Below, one piece after another: positions 38,955-48,954 of a stretch of 64,000 bases of DNA; positions within the stretch are counted from its first letter, which is position 1; each line of letters starts with the position of its first letter. The notes below the pieces were generated by a model. The model was not told the origin of the DNA and did no database searches. It saw nothing but the letters and a program-made list of their open reading frames with translations. The stretch comes from 'Nostoc azollae' 0708 (GTDB lineage: Bacteria; Cyanobacteriota; Cyanobacteriia; Cyanobacteriales; Nostocaceae): NCBI RefSeq assembly GCF_000196515.1, contig NC_014248.1:2031501-2095500 (forward strand), given 5' to 3'. The position numbers and the translations under genes were made by a program.

Positions 38955-39989
38955 ATGAATTCTGATTCTACTAACTCCTCAAATGATTTTCAACAGGATT
39001 CAAATTCTCAACTTCCTGGTGGGAAATCCATTTCTAAACAAGCTGATGTAGAAGAAAATATTGCTAAAACTGCCAATATAGAGGCAGATTCTACTGATGA
39101 TGCAGATAGTAATTCTATTATCCCCAATGCTGATTTAAATTCAGTTCTCCTTTATTTACAAGCTAATGCTGTTAGTACGAGTACTGGGTATAATTCTGAC
39201 TTAAGTGATCTAAGTAATAATGAGTTAGGATTATTAGAAGAAAAGATTAACCATAAGATTCAAGTCCAGTTAAAAACAGAAGAGGGAAGACTGTTATTAA
39301 TTTTGCCAACCGAATCTCAAGTACCTGGGTCAGAAATAAGTTGGTCAGAAATTTGGCAACAAATGAAGCAGCGCCTCAATGGTAGTGATCGCTTGCGGAT
39401 ACCTAACACTATAGTACATCTAGTTGCACAAGACCGCCTGTTAGATAGCAGACAACTACAACAATTGGAAGAAACTTTAAATGAAGTCCAACTTCAGCTA
39501 AAATCAGTGGCGACTAGTCGTAGGCAAACAGCGATCGCAGCTTGTACGTTAGGTTATTCTGTAGAACAAATACAACTACAAATATCCTTTACTACCGATC
39601 TTAAAGCTACCCGCAAAGCTCTGGCAGATGCCCTGTATCTAGAAATGACAGTGCGTTCTGGTGGAGAAATTCGTCATCCTGGCACAGTGATTATTTTGGG
39701 AGATATCAATCCTGGTGGTATCGTAGTAGCAGATGGAGATATTCTTGTATGGGGGCGGCTGCGGGGAGTAGCTCATGCGGGAGCCACAGGCAATCGTGAG
39801 TGTATAATCATGGCTTTGCAAATGGAACCAACCCAACTGCGAATCGCCGATGCAGTAGCAAGAGCGCCAGAAAAATCACTGAGACAATTTTCGCCCGAAG
39901 TAGCACACATTACAACTCAAGGAATTCGCATTTCTAAAGCAGCCGATTTTTCTCGCAATCAGTTAAGTAAAATTAATCAAAGCCTCTAA
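38955..39989 (+). CDS. minC: Septum site-determining protein MinC
   Basis: 344 residues. A long acidic, Asn/Ser-rich N-terminus (1-90) precedes the N-terminal FtsZ-inhibiting domain and the C-terminal beta-helix (about 225-315) with ILGDINPGGIVVADGDILVW and GRLRGVAHAGATGNRECII, the MinD-binding face. It blocks FtsZ ring formation away from midcell together with MinD. First gene of minC-minD-minE. A HIP1 octamer lies at 39531. Confidence 0.95.
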   Translation: MNSDSTNSSNDFQQDSNSQLPGGKSISKQADVEENIAKTANIEADSTDDADSNSIIPNADLNSVLLYLQANAVSTSTGYNSDLSDLSNNELGLLEEKINHKIQVQLKTEEGRLLLILPTESQVPGSEISWSEIWQQMKQRLNGSDRLRIPNTIVHLVAQDRLLDSRQLQQLEETLNEVQLQLKSVATSRRQTAIAACTLGYSVEQIQLQISFTTDLKATRKALADALYLEMTVRSGGEIRHPGTVIILGDINPGGIVVADGDILVWGRLRGVAHAGATGNRECIIMALQMEPTQLRIADAVARAPEKSLRQFSPEVAHITTQGIRISKAADFSRNQLSKINQSL

Positions 39990-40038
39990 GATATTTAGTA
40001 TTATTTCCACAACGCCTAATAGAACGCAATTCCTATTT

Positions 40039-40845
40039 ATGACTCGCATTATTGTAACTACCTCCGGTAAAGGAGGAGTGGGTAAAACCACAGTTTCCGC
40101 AAATTTGGGTATGGCTTTAGCCAAACTAGGTCGGCAAGTCGCCCTAGTTGATGCGGATTTTGGACTCAGAAATTTAGATTTGCTGCTAGGACTAGAAAAC
40201 CGTATCGTCTACACAGCCGTAGAAGTTTTAGCCAGAGAATGTCGTTTAGATCAAGCTTTGGTAAAAGATAAGCGACAACCCAATCTTGTACTTCTACCAG
40301 CTGCCCAAAATCGTAGCAAAGATGCCGTCACTCCCGACCAAATGAAACTGCTGGTAAATGCACTAGCACAAAAATACCAGTATATACTGATTGATAGCCC
40401 CGCAGGCATTGAAATGGGGTTTAAAAATGCGATCGCCCCAGCCAAAGAAGCCCTAATTGTAACCACCCCAGAAATTTCTGCAGTCCGCGATGCTGACCGA
40501 GTAGTGGGCTTACTAGAAGCACAAGGTGTCAACAAGATTCATTTAATAATTAATCGGATCAGACCTGCAATGGTACAGGCAAATGATATGATGTCTGTGC
40601 AGGATGTTCAGGAACTTCTCGCCATCCCCTTAATTGGGGTAATCCCTGACGACGAGCGTGTAATAGTATCTACCAACCGTGGTGAACCTTTAGTATTATC
40701 AGACACCCCCTCAATAGCTGCCTTAGCCTTTGAAAACATTGCTCGCAGGTTAGAAGGGCAAACTGTTGAATTTCTTGAGCTTGACTCACCCAACGACAAC
40801 ATCTTTTCTCGCTTGCGGAAATTGTTGTGGACAAAGATTGTTTAA
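40039..40845 (+). CDS. minD: Septum site-determining ATPase MinD
   Basis: 268 residues of the ParA/MinD family. The deviant Walker A KGGVGKTT is at 11-18 with the signature lysine, then [19 protein letters not shown] and [11 protein letters not shown]. The C-terminus [15 protein letters not shown] is the amphipathic membrane-targeting helix. MinD recruits MinC to the membrane and is released by MinE. A HIP1 octamer lies at 40429. Confidence 0.97.
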   Translation: MTRIIVTTSGKGGVGKTTVSANLGMALAKLGRQVALVDADFGLRNLDLLLGLENRIVYTAVEVLARECRLDQALVKDKRQPNLVLLPAAQNRSKDAVTPDQMKLLVNALAQKYQYILIDSPAGIEMGFKNAIAPAKEALIVTTPEISAVRDADRVVGLLEAQGVNKIHLIINRIRPAMVQANDMMSVQDVQELLAIPLIGVIPDDERVIVSTNRGEPLVLSDTPSIAALAFENIARRLEGQTVEFLELDSPNDNIFSRLRKLLWTKIV

Positions 40846-40880
40846 CTTATTTTCCAGTTTTCGCCTTAGACCTACCCGCA

Positions 40881-41183
40881 ATGATCCTTGAACTTTTAGA
40901 AAAACTGTTTGTTCGCATACCTGACACCAGTCGCACTCAAGTTAAACGTCGGCTGCAAGTAGTCATAGCCCACGACCGCGCCGACTTAGACCCCCAAACT
41001 TTGGAAAAAATGCGCCAAGAAATTTTGGCAATAGTCTGTCGCTACGTGGAAATTGAAACAGACGGCTTAGAGTTTTCCCTAGAAAGTAACCAACGCACAA
41101 CAGCCTTAATCGCTAATTTACCCATCCGCAGGGTAAAAGAAACTACAGATGAACTAGAAGCGAGCGAGATAATCTCAGATTAA
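40881..41183 (+). CDS. minE: Cell division topological specificity factor MinE
   Basis: 100 residues from the ATG at 40881 ([20 protein letters not shown]). The N-terminal anti-MinCD region ([20 protein letters not shown]) and the following [16 protein letters not shown] are typical of MinE. A start at 40827, overlapping minD, would add 18 residues not seen in the family. MinE drives MinD off the membrane and sets the Min pattern. Confidence 0.93.
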   Translation: MILELLEKLFVRIPDTSRTQVKRRLQVVIAHDRADLDPQTLEKMRQEILAIVCRYVEIETDGLEFSLESNQRTTALIANLPIRRVKETTDELEASEIISD

Positions 41184-41232
41184 AAACACAACCTGGTAGT
41201 TAGGAGAAAAGTAAACCTTCCCTAATTACCAA

Positions 41233-41511
41233 CTATTTCAGCGTTAGAGGATCATCTTGAGACAGCAAATTCTCAACTTTTCCCTCGTCAATTCTGGAAG
41301 TTAATTTTTTAGATTCATGCAAATCTCTAGTGGTTTTAGCCAAGGTGAAAGTTGAACCGATAAAGAAAGCTAAACCCATGCCCATAAAACCTTTTATCCA
41401 GTTATCAACAGGCAAATTGACAACACTAAAAGTTGTCATAGAAATAGAAATGAGAAAAGCTGCCCATGTTTAAATAATCCAAGCAGTGCTATCTTTTTGA
41501 GAGCTTTGCAT
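41233..41511 (-). pseudogene. YiaA/YiaB-type two-helix membrane protein with a nonsense codon
   Basis: From the ATG at 41511 the frame reads MQSSQKDSTAWII, TAA, TWAAFLISISMTTFSVVNLP, then WIKGFMGMGLAFFIGSTFTL and AKTTRDLHESKK. The two hydrophobic helices and AKT-RD-HE block match the YiaAB family as found in cyanobacteria. The TAA (41470-41472) probably replaced CAA. A 68-residue product could still be made from the internal ATG at 41439, but it would lack most of the first helix. Confidence 0.65.
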
Positions 41512-41716
41512 ATTCCCCTCTTTTTGGCTAACGCACTTTCAGTCAAATTTAATGCAGTGCTAAGAACCAACATTTCGCACTCTTAACTGTCACAATCGTT
41601 TACTACGGAAGTGAAGTCATGAAAGAAGAGTAAAAAATTACAGTTATCTATAAAAAAACAAATTTTGGATAGGAAAATTTATTCAGATGCCTTCTCAATA
41701 AGGAGTAATACACAAC

Positions 41717-41908
41717 AGACCTATTACAAAATTGTTTATGTGGTATGATAGAGAGTTTTAGATTTTATGTATTTTTGGTGTTCTTTGGGCTCACTAATTC
41801 AAACATAACCCTGTCGCTCTAACTTTTGGCTAAAACAAAGATAAACGACCGATTTTAATAAAATAAATGGAATTTAAACATAAATAAAATTAATTCTGCA
41901 AGAGGTCT
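41717..41908. repeat. 192-bp MITE-like element with AGACCT ends
   Basis: The left end AGACCTATTACAAAATT and the right end, read inwards, AGACCTCTTGCAGAATT are imperfect inverted repeats of 17 bases. The interior is AT-rich and non-coding. A partial copy is at 26838-26914. Confidence 0.7.
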
Positions 41909-42157
41909 AATAATTTTTAACCAGGTTTTCTATAAAAAAAACCTAAGAACCGAAACTTTGTACTTAGTGGTGTTTATTAACTGTAATATCTAATTTAATA
42001 GTAGTAATTTTTATTTAGGACTTGCTGATAGCGTAGCGTGGCGTTAAGCCATATAAACGAAAAACCTGGATAAATTAAGAGATTCGGGGTATAAAAAGTG
42101 AAAAAACTGCAAAGAAACGAGTTAAAATAGGTAAAACCCCTTGGATAAAGCTGTATT

Positions 42158-43702
42158 AAGATATATCGAAAAGCGCAAGAATAAGAAACAGCGCCAGACA
42201 ACTTTGAACTACCCTTTGGTGGGAAACTAGCACCAGATAACCGCTGGATAATCATGGCACAGATGATACATTGGTCAGAATTTGAAGGAGAATATGCAGC
42301 CATATTTTCAGAATAAATAGGGGTACCAGGCAAAATATTTAGGATGGCGTTGGGAGCATTAATAATCAAAGAGAAATTAGGAATAGGTGATAGAAAAACA
42401 GTAAAACAAATGAGGGAGAATCCCTATCTGCAATAGTTGATAGTAATGTTAGCCTATAGTAACCCAGCTCTATTTGATGCTTCCATGCTAGTTCACTTTC
42501 GAGAAAGAATAGATGTAAAATTAGTCAACAAATTGAATCAAGAAATTCTCAAACAGGGGTTAGAAATAAAAGAGGAGGAAGTAAACTCAAAAAAGTCAGA
42601 AACAGAAGATTCAAAAAGTGAGTCTACCAATCGAGGGAAATTAATATTAGATACCAGTTGTGCGCCAGCAGATATCAGTTATCCAACAGACTTAGGATTA
42701 TTATATCAAGCAAGAAAGCAAACAGAAAAAACTATAGATACATTATATAACTCCCTGGAAGTCAAAAACATAAATAAACCGAAAACCTACAGGAAGATAG
42801 CGAGAAAAAATTATTCAGTAGTAGCTAAAAAAAGAAAAAAAGCTTTAAAAAAAGAAGCAATGCTATCAAAAGGCAACCGCAATATATCAAAAGATACTTA
42901 GCTCACACTCAGCAACTAATAGATTTGGGTGCGTCACTCGTAAAACTGAGTAATAGGCAATAATAAGATGTTGCTAGTCTTAGCAGAAGTTTATCATCAA
43001 CAACTGTGGTTATATAAAAATACAAAACAGAGTATAGAAGACCGGATTGTCAGTTTAAGTTAACCACACATTCGTCCGATTGTCCGTGGAAAAGTAGGAA
43101 CAGCCGTAGAGTTTGGGGTAAAGTTTTCAGCTCTTTGTTTTGACGGCTATGTATTTTTAGACCGCATCAGTTGGGATAGTTTTAACGAATCAGGAGATTT
43201 GAAATCACAAGTTGAAGCATTCAAAACCTAGATGGGTTCTTATCCTGAATTAGTTTATGTTGATAAAACTTATCGGCATAGAGACAACTGTGCTTGGTAT
43301 AAAGAAAGAGGTATTAGAATCAGTGGTCTTCTCAAAGGAAGACCACCTAAAGACGTCAGTAAAGAAAAAAAGAAATAAGGTTGAAAGGACGAGAGAATTC
43401 GTAACTGTATCGAGGGTAAATTCGGACAAGCTAAACGAAGATTTAGCCTTGGGACAGTGATGGCTAAACTTTCTCATACTTCTTTAACTACAATTCCTAT
43501 TTCTTTTGCAGTTATGAATCTTTCTACTCTTCTCTTAGGGCTTTTTTGTGTCTTTTCATGGCGATTTTTCAGAAACACATCTTTTTTCAATTCTTTCACT
43601 AATAAAAATTATGTTTTGGATAATCGCAGCCCAAAAAAACTTACTTTCCTTGAATGCTTCATTCCTCAAATTGCTGTGTCTCGTCTTTTACTTAATATTT
43701 AA
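42158..43702 (+). pseudogene. IS5/IS1182-like transposase, broken
   Basis: Blocks in order: APDNFELPFGGKLAPDNRW, FRMALGALIIKEKLGIGDR, YSNPALFDASMLVHFRERI (the DUF772-type N-terminal domain), GKLILDTSCAPADISYPTD (first catalytic Asp), then HIRPIVRGKVGTAVEFG, YVFLDRISWDSFNESGD, and in shifted frames KLIGIETTV-like remnants and RRFSLGTVMAKLSHTSLTT. Many stops and frameshifts. The lysine-rich centre (AKKRKKALKKEAM) is family-typical. Ends were not mapped. Confidence 0.75.
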
Positions 43703-43874
43703 TACTGGCTCCCCTTGCACATAGTTGTGGTTTTGACATCTCTATTTCGAGGTGGAAGATATGAGCCTCCCACGAGCAAGGTTTACGCTCCCGCAATATA
43801 TGAAAGAAACACGTTCAGATTTTCAATCTGAAATACTTCCTTGTCAAGGGTTATAAAATGTGTTTCTTGAGAGT

Positions 43875-45461
43875 TTACGGTGTTTCTGGAAAAGTTTGTA
43901 CCTTACCATCTGGACTAAAAACTGCTCTGAGTTTAATATTTCGCCCAGATTTATTAGTAGAAACAAAAGTTTTACCAATTTCTGGAATGCCAGTGCTATT
44001 AACGTATTCTCTGGCGGCTCGATTTAATGGCAAAATGCGTTCAACAGAACCATCAACACCCAACATCAAACTATACTCCAATGTTTGGGAAAATCCAGTA
44101 GGAGGCTGCCAACGCTTTTGCAAATATTCCCTAGCTTCGGCTACTTGAGGTATATCAAATAATGTATTTTCCTTAACCGCTACATCTGTCGGTAAGGAGG
44201 AGTTTCTTGCAGATCGCAATTTTGTTACTAAATTATCATCAGTTGCTAGAGAAGAAGTTGTAACAGAGGAATCAGCTATTTTACCTAATTGCTGTGAGTC
44301 TGGTTGAGAAGTTACGGGAGCAGAAGTTTGAGCTTGAATCTCATTAGGTAAAGTAGTAACAGACGGACGGATATTAGAGACACTACTGATATCTGTCAGA
44401 GATAAATCTTGACGATTGGTAGAATTAATACCACTTTGGGTAATCACCCTTGTGCCGTTTTGTGGAACATTCGCTTGTGTGGATAATGGTAGTCCTAAAT
44501 TACTGGAAATAACAGGCTTGTTAGTTTGCGGTATCGTCAGATTTTTCGGTAATATTGGATTTGTTGCTGGGACAGTTGCATTAGGAAAATCCAGAGGATT
44601 GGAGGTTAAACTTGGATCAGCCGGTGGAGGAGGGGGATCTAAATTGGGGATTTGTAGCGCCGCAGTATTGCTTGGCGGAGTAGGCAAATTACCAGAAGTG
44701 TTAATTCCTGTTGGCGGATTATTTAAAGAGGGAGAAGATTCAAGAGCAATTTGATCGGCCGTTGAAGCTGGTTTTTTGGCTGTTTGCTCGTTATTTTGCC
44801 TGATGTTATTAGCATAATGCCAGGTTAAGGGAGTTAAACCCAGAGCTAATACTAATATTGCAGCTATTGGTGTCCAACTTGGCACACTGGGAAAAGAACT
44901 ATCACCTTTGAGATTTGGTAATGTGATGACATCAGTTGAGTATTCATCTAAAGCATTTGCCAAATCAAATAATTGTAATAAAGTAAGTTGAATTACAGGA
45001 CTAGATATGGCGTTACCAAGAGAACCAAGAAATAGTTTATGAGTTAAATGATCACTGGATTCTACATAAATGGTTGCCTCTATAATGCTCATACTAGAAG
45101 TATCTGTGGTTTTAGGTAATGGTGAAGTGGAGGCAACTTCATTTAATTCTGTTTGTTCACATGCTGTATTTGATCTTTGCGGTTCTAACAAATTGAAACA
45201 AAAACTATCTGCTGATTGTTGTAAGAGTTTTTGCCTGTAATGGGTTACAGCATGACATAAAGCTTCTAGCTGATCCTGATCGCCCTGAACTGGTACTTTA
45301 CTTTCTTCTGGTAGTGTCGGATCATGGAAATGCAACTGAAAACGCAATTGCTTAATGACAGTTTGCCCCATCCACTTTGATAAAGGTGAACTGTGCGCCA
45401 GTATTTCTAGTGTGCAAGTAGGGGGTGTGTAGCGACGAATGACAGAATTTGGTCTGGGCAT
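43875..45461 (-). CDS. DUF4335 domain protein
   Basis: 528 residues. The N-terminal part (MPRPNSVIRRYTPPTCTLEI) and the next 200 residues are the conserved DUF4335 domain; a membrane segment follows (WTPIAAILVLALGLTPLTWH, about 203-222), then a long Pro/Ser/Thr/Asn-rich linker with NLDPPPPPADPS, and a conserved C-terminal domain (about 435-528) with EAREYLQKRWQPPTGFSQ. Function unknown; restricted to cyanobacteria. The DUF3038 gene directly upstream is its usual partner. Confidence 0.85.
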   Translation of the reverse strand: MPRPNSVIRRYTPPTCTLEILAHSSPLSKWMGQTVIKQLRFQLHFHDPTLPEESKVPVQGDQDQLEALCHAVTHYRQKLLQQSADSFCFNLLEPQRSNTACEQTELNEVASTSPLPKTTDTSSMSIIEATIYVESSDHLTHKLFLGSLGNAISSPVIQLTLLQLFDLANALDEYSTDVITLPNLKGDSSFPSVPSWTPIAAILVLALGLTPLTWHYANNIRQNNEQTAKKPASTADQIALESSPSLNNPPTGINTSGNLPTPPSNTAALQIPNLDPPPPPADPSLTSNPLDFPNATVPATNPILPKNLTIPQTNKPVISSNLGLPLSTQANVPQNGTRVITQSGINSTNRQDLSLTDISSVSNIRPSVTTLPNEIQAQTSAPVTSQPDSQQLGKIADSSVTTSSLATDDNLVTKLRSARNSSLPTDVAVKENTLFDIPQVAEAREYLQKRWQPPTGFSQTLEYSLMLGVDGSVERILPLNRAAREYVNSTGIPEIGKTFVSTNKSGRNIKLRAVFSPDGKVQTFPETP

Positions 45462-45490
45462 AGCTGGAATTGCAAGGGGGACAAAGATAA

Positions 45491-45520
45491 ATTTTTGATT
45501 TTTGATTTTTGATTTTTGAT
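45491..45520. repeat. TTTTTGA heptamer tandem repeat
   Basis: Four TTTTTGA units in the 87-base spacer between the DUF3038 and DUF4335 genes. Confidence 0.75.
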
Positions 45521-45548
45521 TAGTAATTTAAAATCTCCAATTGAAAAT

Positions 45549-46157
45549 CTAAACTTGTTTTGTGGAACGGTCTATTAGTGCTAACCACAATTGCCGATGT
45601 CCACCAGAGGCGCTATAAAAAAGCAAGTCTACCATCAGTTTTAATGCTAAGTTAGTCAGCAACTCTGTGGAGACTATTTTATCTTCTTCCATGCGCTCTT
45701 GATAGGCATTGCAGAAAGCATCAATATAATCTCCCAGTAAAGAATTCTGATGGGGTTCTTGATTTTTTGCTGCTATATTTTCTAATAGCCCTACGGCACG
45801 ACGAATTAATTCTTGGTGCTGTTTGGCAAGATAACAAGTAATCAGAACTAGTGATCGCGCTTCCTCTACATCTAGTTTCTTTCGCCCTCCTTGACCTTTG
45901 CGTATAGGATTAGACTGGCGTAGTCGCCATAAAGCTACTCGATCAGGGACTTTCGTCTCTAAATTTAAACTAATCGCCGCCGAAAGCATAGCATCAGAAC
46001 CAAGTCCAGTTAAAGTTTCTAGCGCCAACAGTACCAAATCTAACTGGGTTTTGATATTATCCCATTGAACTGAATTTGGGGTCGGAAACTTAGTTAAATC
46101 GTCCCACTGGGAATTGGGTGTGGCTGAATTAGCGGCCGATTGCATAACTTTTAGCAT
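45549..46157 (-). CDS. DUF3038 domain protein
   Basis: 202 residues, cyanobacteria-specific. QLDLVLLALETLTGLGSDAM and VPDRVALWRLRQSNPIRKGQ, followed by GGRKKLDVEEARSLVLITCY, are the family blocks. The ATG at 46157 is used; one at 46145 (MQSAANSATP) is also possible. It lies upstream of the DUF4335 gene in the usual order, suggesting that the two proteins work together in an unknown role. Confidence 0.85.
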   Translation of the reverse strand: MLKVMQSAANSATPNSQWDDLTKFPTPNSVQWDNIKTQLDLVLLALETLTGLGSDAMLSAAISLNLETKVPDRVALWRLRQSNPIRKGQGGRKKLDVEEARSLVLITCYLAKQHQELIRRAVGLLENIAAKNQEPHQNSLLGDYIDAFCNAYQERMEEDKIVSTELLTNLALKLMVDLLFYSASGGHRQLWLALIDRSTKQV

Positions 46158-46361
46158 AGGTGATCCGGCGAATAGAGGCTGTTACTGTTACCCATTTTGA
46201 AACGAAAGAAGCAGAAAAATTATTGGTTTTCCATAGTTATACCATTTTGGAAGGCAGAAGGTAGGAGCTAGCAAACAGGAGCTAGAAGGTGGAAGCTAAG
46301 ATATTTTTCTCTGTCACCCTAAGGGTGATGGCTCCGGCATGCTACCCGAACGCTTTAGCGA

Positions 46362-46406
46362 TAAGTCAGCGCGGTCTTTGGGAAACTCCAAGACCGCGCT
46401 GACTTA
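46362..46406. repeat. 17-bp perfect GC-rich inverted repeat after mutS2
   Basis: TAAGTCAGCGCGGTCTT (46362-46378) and its exact complement (46390-46406) enclose an 11-base loop. It lies 15 bases beyond the mutS2 stop. No T-run follows on the mutS2 strand. It may be a dispersed hairpin repeat or stabilise the 3' end of the message. Confidence 0.6.
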
Positions 46407-46421
46407 CCTATGACTTGTCAC

Positions 46422-48899
46422 CTATTCCACATGAGCAATTGTGACACCAGTCCCGCCATCTGCTTGTTCTGCGGGTTCGTGGTGGCTGACTCTGGGATGT
46501 TGATGCAAAAAAGCGTGAACTCCTTGCTTTAACTTACCTGTACCATATCCATGAATAATCCATAAAGGTCCATCAGCCTCGGAAATCGCTTTTTCTAAGA
46601 TATATTCGGCATCAACTACCCTTTTTCCGCGCAAATCAACGGTATTTCTCGAGGTACGAATAGCTAAAGCTGGTGCTGGTGGTGTGGTAACGGCTGGTGC
46701 TGGTTTCGGTTTAGCAATGGGTTCTGGTTTCTGTCCTTCTAAGGACTCTATGTCTTGTAATTGCACCATCATTTTCATGATGCCAAAGCGCACACTGAAT
46801 TCTCCATCTGTATTAGGGGCTGTTAACACTTCCGCGGTTTGCCCTAGTTTACGAATACGGATGCGATCTCCTACTTTGGGCATAAACCCTGGTTTGGGTT
46901 TGGGTGGTGGAGTGGGTTGATATCTCTCCGCAATTTCACTTAACTTACTAGTTGCTTCCTGGGCATGTTGGGCGGTGGGTTTTCCTTGTTGCAAACGGCG
47001 AATAACTTCGGCAATTTCTCCTTTAGCTTGGATGATTGCTTGCTGTACTGCTACTTCTTGGGAAGCACGCAAATCTTTTTCTCGTTCTTGTAAAGCTGTG
47101 GCTTTTTGGGAAACTTCTTTGTATAATTTTTCGGCTTGACGTAATAATTCTTGCGCTTCCGCCGCTTTGGTTTCCTGACTGCGCCGCTGTGCTTCTAACC
47201 CTGCAATTACTTGATTAACTTCGTCCGTGGCTTCTCCTACTTGACTTTTTGCAGCTTCTACCACTTCTGGTTTTAATCCCAGACGCAAGGCAATGGCTAA
47301 GGCGTTGGAACGTCCAGGAATACCCCACAATAACCGATAGGTTGGTGAAAGGGTAGCGTCATTAAATTCTACTGAGGCGTTTTCAAAGCGAATATCCTCA
47401 TATTTCAAAGCTTTCAATTCCCCAAAGTGCGTGGTAGCAATGGTTAATTGGGCATGATCAGCGAGATATTGTAAAAGAGCGATCGCTAATGCACTACCTT
47501 CTACCGGATCAGTACCCGCACCCACTTCATCAAGTAAGACTAGGGAGTTGGGCATGGTGCATTGGGCATTGGGCATTAGGAAAATTCCTTCCCCATCTCC
47601 CCCATCTCCTCTCATCTCCCCCATCTCCCAGTCCCTAGTCCCGACTCCCCGATCCCCAGTGCCTAAAGCATTTAGAATCCGACTAATACGGCGAATATGC
47701 CCGGAAAATGTTGATAAACTTTGTTGTAAAGATTGTTCATCCCCAATATCGGCTAAAACCTGGTCAAACCAAGGAATCTCGACTGGTTCACGGGCGGGAA
47801 CAAATAAGCCCACTTTGGCCATTAAAGCTGCTAATCCCAAGGTTCTTAACGTTACAGTTTTACCACCAGTATTGGGTCCAGTAATTGTGACGACTTTTAT
47901 GTGGGGACTAATTAATAAATCAACAGGAATTACTGGATGTCCCTGTTCATGGTGTTGTTGCCAAACTAACAGGGGATGGCGTAATTGCCGCAGGGTAATT
48001 ATTTGCTGTTCTTGACGATTTACAAACCGGGGTGGATTAGCACCTATCCAGAAACTATACCTAGCTTTAGCTGTAGCTATATCTAAAGTAGTGACAATTG
48101 CTAATAACTTTTCTAAATCGGGTTTAACTGCGGCGACTTGCTCTGTTAAACTGCGACGAATGGCTTCTTCTTCGGCCTGTTCTCTTCTAATAGCTTGGCG
48201 CAGTTGGTTGCCCATTGACACAATGCTATTAGGTTCTATATACAAAGTTGCACCACTAGTGGATGTATCGTGAACAATACCAGGAACTGCATCTTTTTGT
48301 GGTGCTTTTACGGGGATAACATAGCGACTACCCCGTTGAGTGATAATAGGTTCTTGTAATGCTCCCGATTTTGCTTGAATGATATTGTGCAGTTTTTGGG
48401 TAATTTGACCACGTGATTTCCGCAAATATTCCCGAATCTCTCCTAATTTTTGACTAGCGCGGTCTGTAACTTGTGCTCGTTCATCAATACAACGGTGAAT
48501 TTCCTGCTCTAATTCCGGGTAAGTTCGTAATTCGGCAACTAACTCAGCGAAAATTGGTATATCTTCCTGATTGTCAATTAACCGACGTAAATTTCTTGCA
48601 CCAGCGAGGGTGGTAGCGATAGCCAAAAGTTCCTCACCAGACAAAATCCCTTGTAGTTCTGCACGTTCTAGGGAATCACCAATATCTTGAATGCCCTCAA
48701 AGGATAACCCTTTTGTCAGCAGGCTTTCCAGTTGATAGACTTCTTTGGTTTGTGCTAACAACTCTTTACTTTCCTCTAGAGTTGTCGGTATCGGCAAGGC
48801 ACGGGCAACTATCGCCCCTAACTTAGTTGCCGCAAAGGTGGAAAGGTGCTGGCAGAGGCGATGCCATTCTAGTAGTTCTAAGGTTTCAGACTGGATCAA
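46422..48899 (-). CDS. mutS2: Endonuclease MutS2
   Basis: 825 residues. Order: N-terminal MutS core and lever region, Walker A GPNTGGKT (341-348), STFSGHIRRIS (about 396-406), Walker B LVLLDEVGAGTDP (453-465), THFGELK, a KOW-like segment (PKVGDRIRIRKLGQTAEVL) and the C-terminal Smr nuclease domain (VDLRGKRVVDAEY ... IIHGYGTGKLKQGV). MutS2 acts on branched DNA or on collided ribosomes, depending on species. Residues 413-451 are a 39-residue insertion encoded by GGGGACT/GGGAGAT heptamers, placed two residues before Walker B. The start is TTG at 48899; no in-frame ATG exists between it and an upstream stop. A HIP1 octamer is at 47479. Confidence 0.92.
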   Translation of the reverse strand: MIQSETLELLEWHRLCQHLSTFAATKLGAIVARALPIPTTLEESKELLAQTKEVYQLESLLTKGLSFEGIQDIGDSLERAELQGILSGEELLAIATTLAGARNLRRLIDNQEDIPIFAELVAELRTYPELEQEIHRCIDERAQVTDRASQKLGEIREYLRKSRGQITQKLHNIIQAKSGALQEPIITQRGSRYVIPVKAPQKDAVPGIVHDTSTSGATLYIEPNSIVSMGNQLRQAIRREQAEEEAIRRSLTEQVAAVKPDLEKLLAIVTTLDIATAKARYSFWIGANPPRFVNRQEQQIITLRQLRHPLLVWQQHHEQGHPVIPVDLLISPHIKVVTITGPNTGGKTVTLRTLGLAALMAKVGLFVPAREPVEIPWFDQVLADIGDEQSLQQSLSTFSGHIRRISRILNALGTGDRGVGTRDWEMGEMRGDGGDGEGIFLMPNAQCTMPNSLVLLDEVGAGTDPVEGSALAIALLQYLADHAQLTIATTHFGELKALKYEDIRFENASVEFNDATLSPTYRLLWGIPGRSNALAIALRLGLKPEVVEAAKSQVGEATDEVNQVIAGLEAQRRSQETKAAEAQELLRQAEKLYKEVSQKATALQEREKDLRASQEVAVQQAIIQAKGEIAEVIRRLQQGKPTAQHAQEATSKLSEIAERYQPTPPPKPKPGFMPKVGDRIRIRKLGQTAEVLTAPNTDGEFSVRFGIMKMMVQLQDIESLEGQKPEPIAKPKPAPAVTTPPAPALAIRTSRNTVDLRGKRVVDAEYILEKAISEADGPLWIIHGYGTGKLKQGVHAFLHQHPRVSHHEPAEQADGGTGVTIAHVE

Positions 48900-48954
48900 G
48901 GCTTCAACATCTAATCTGAAATCATCGTAACAATTCTAGCCGCTAGAAAGCTAA

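Noticed and set aside
44416-44754. Gly/Pro-rich open frame opposite the DUF4335 gene
   Set aside because: It is the shadow of the Pro/Ser-rich linker of the real gene on the minus strand.
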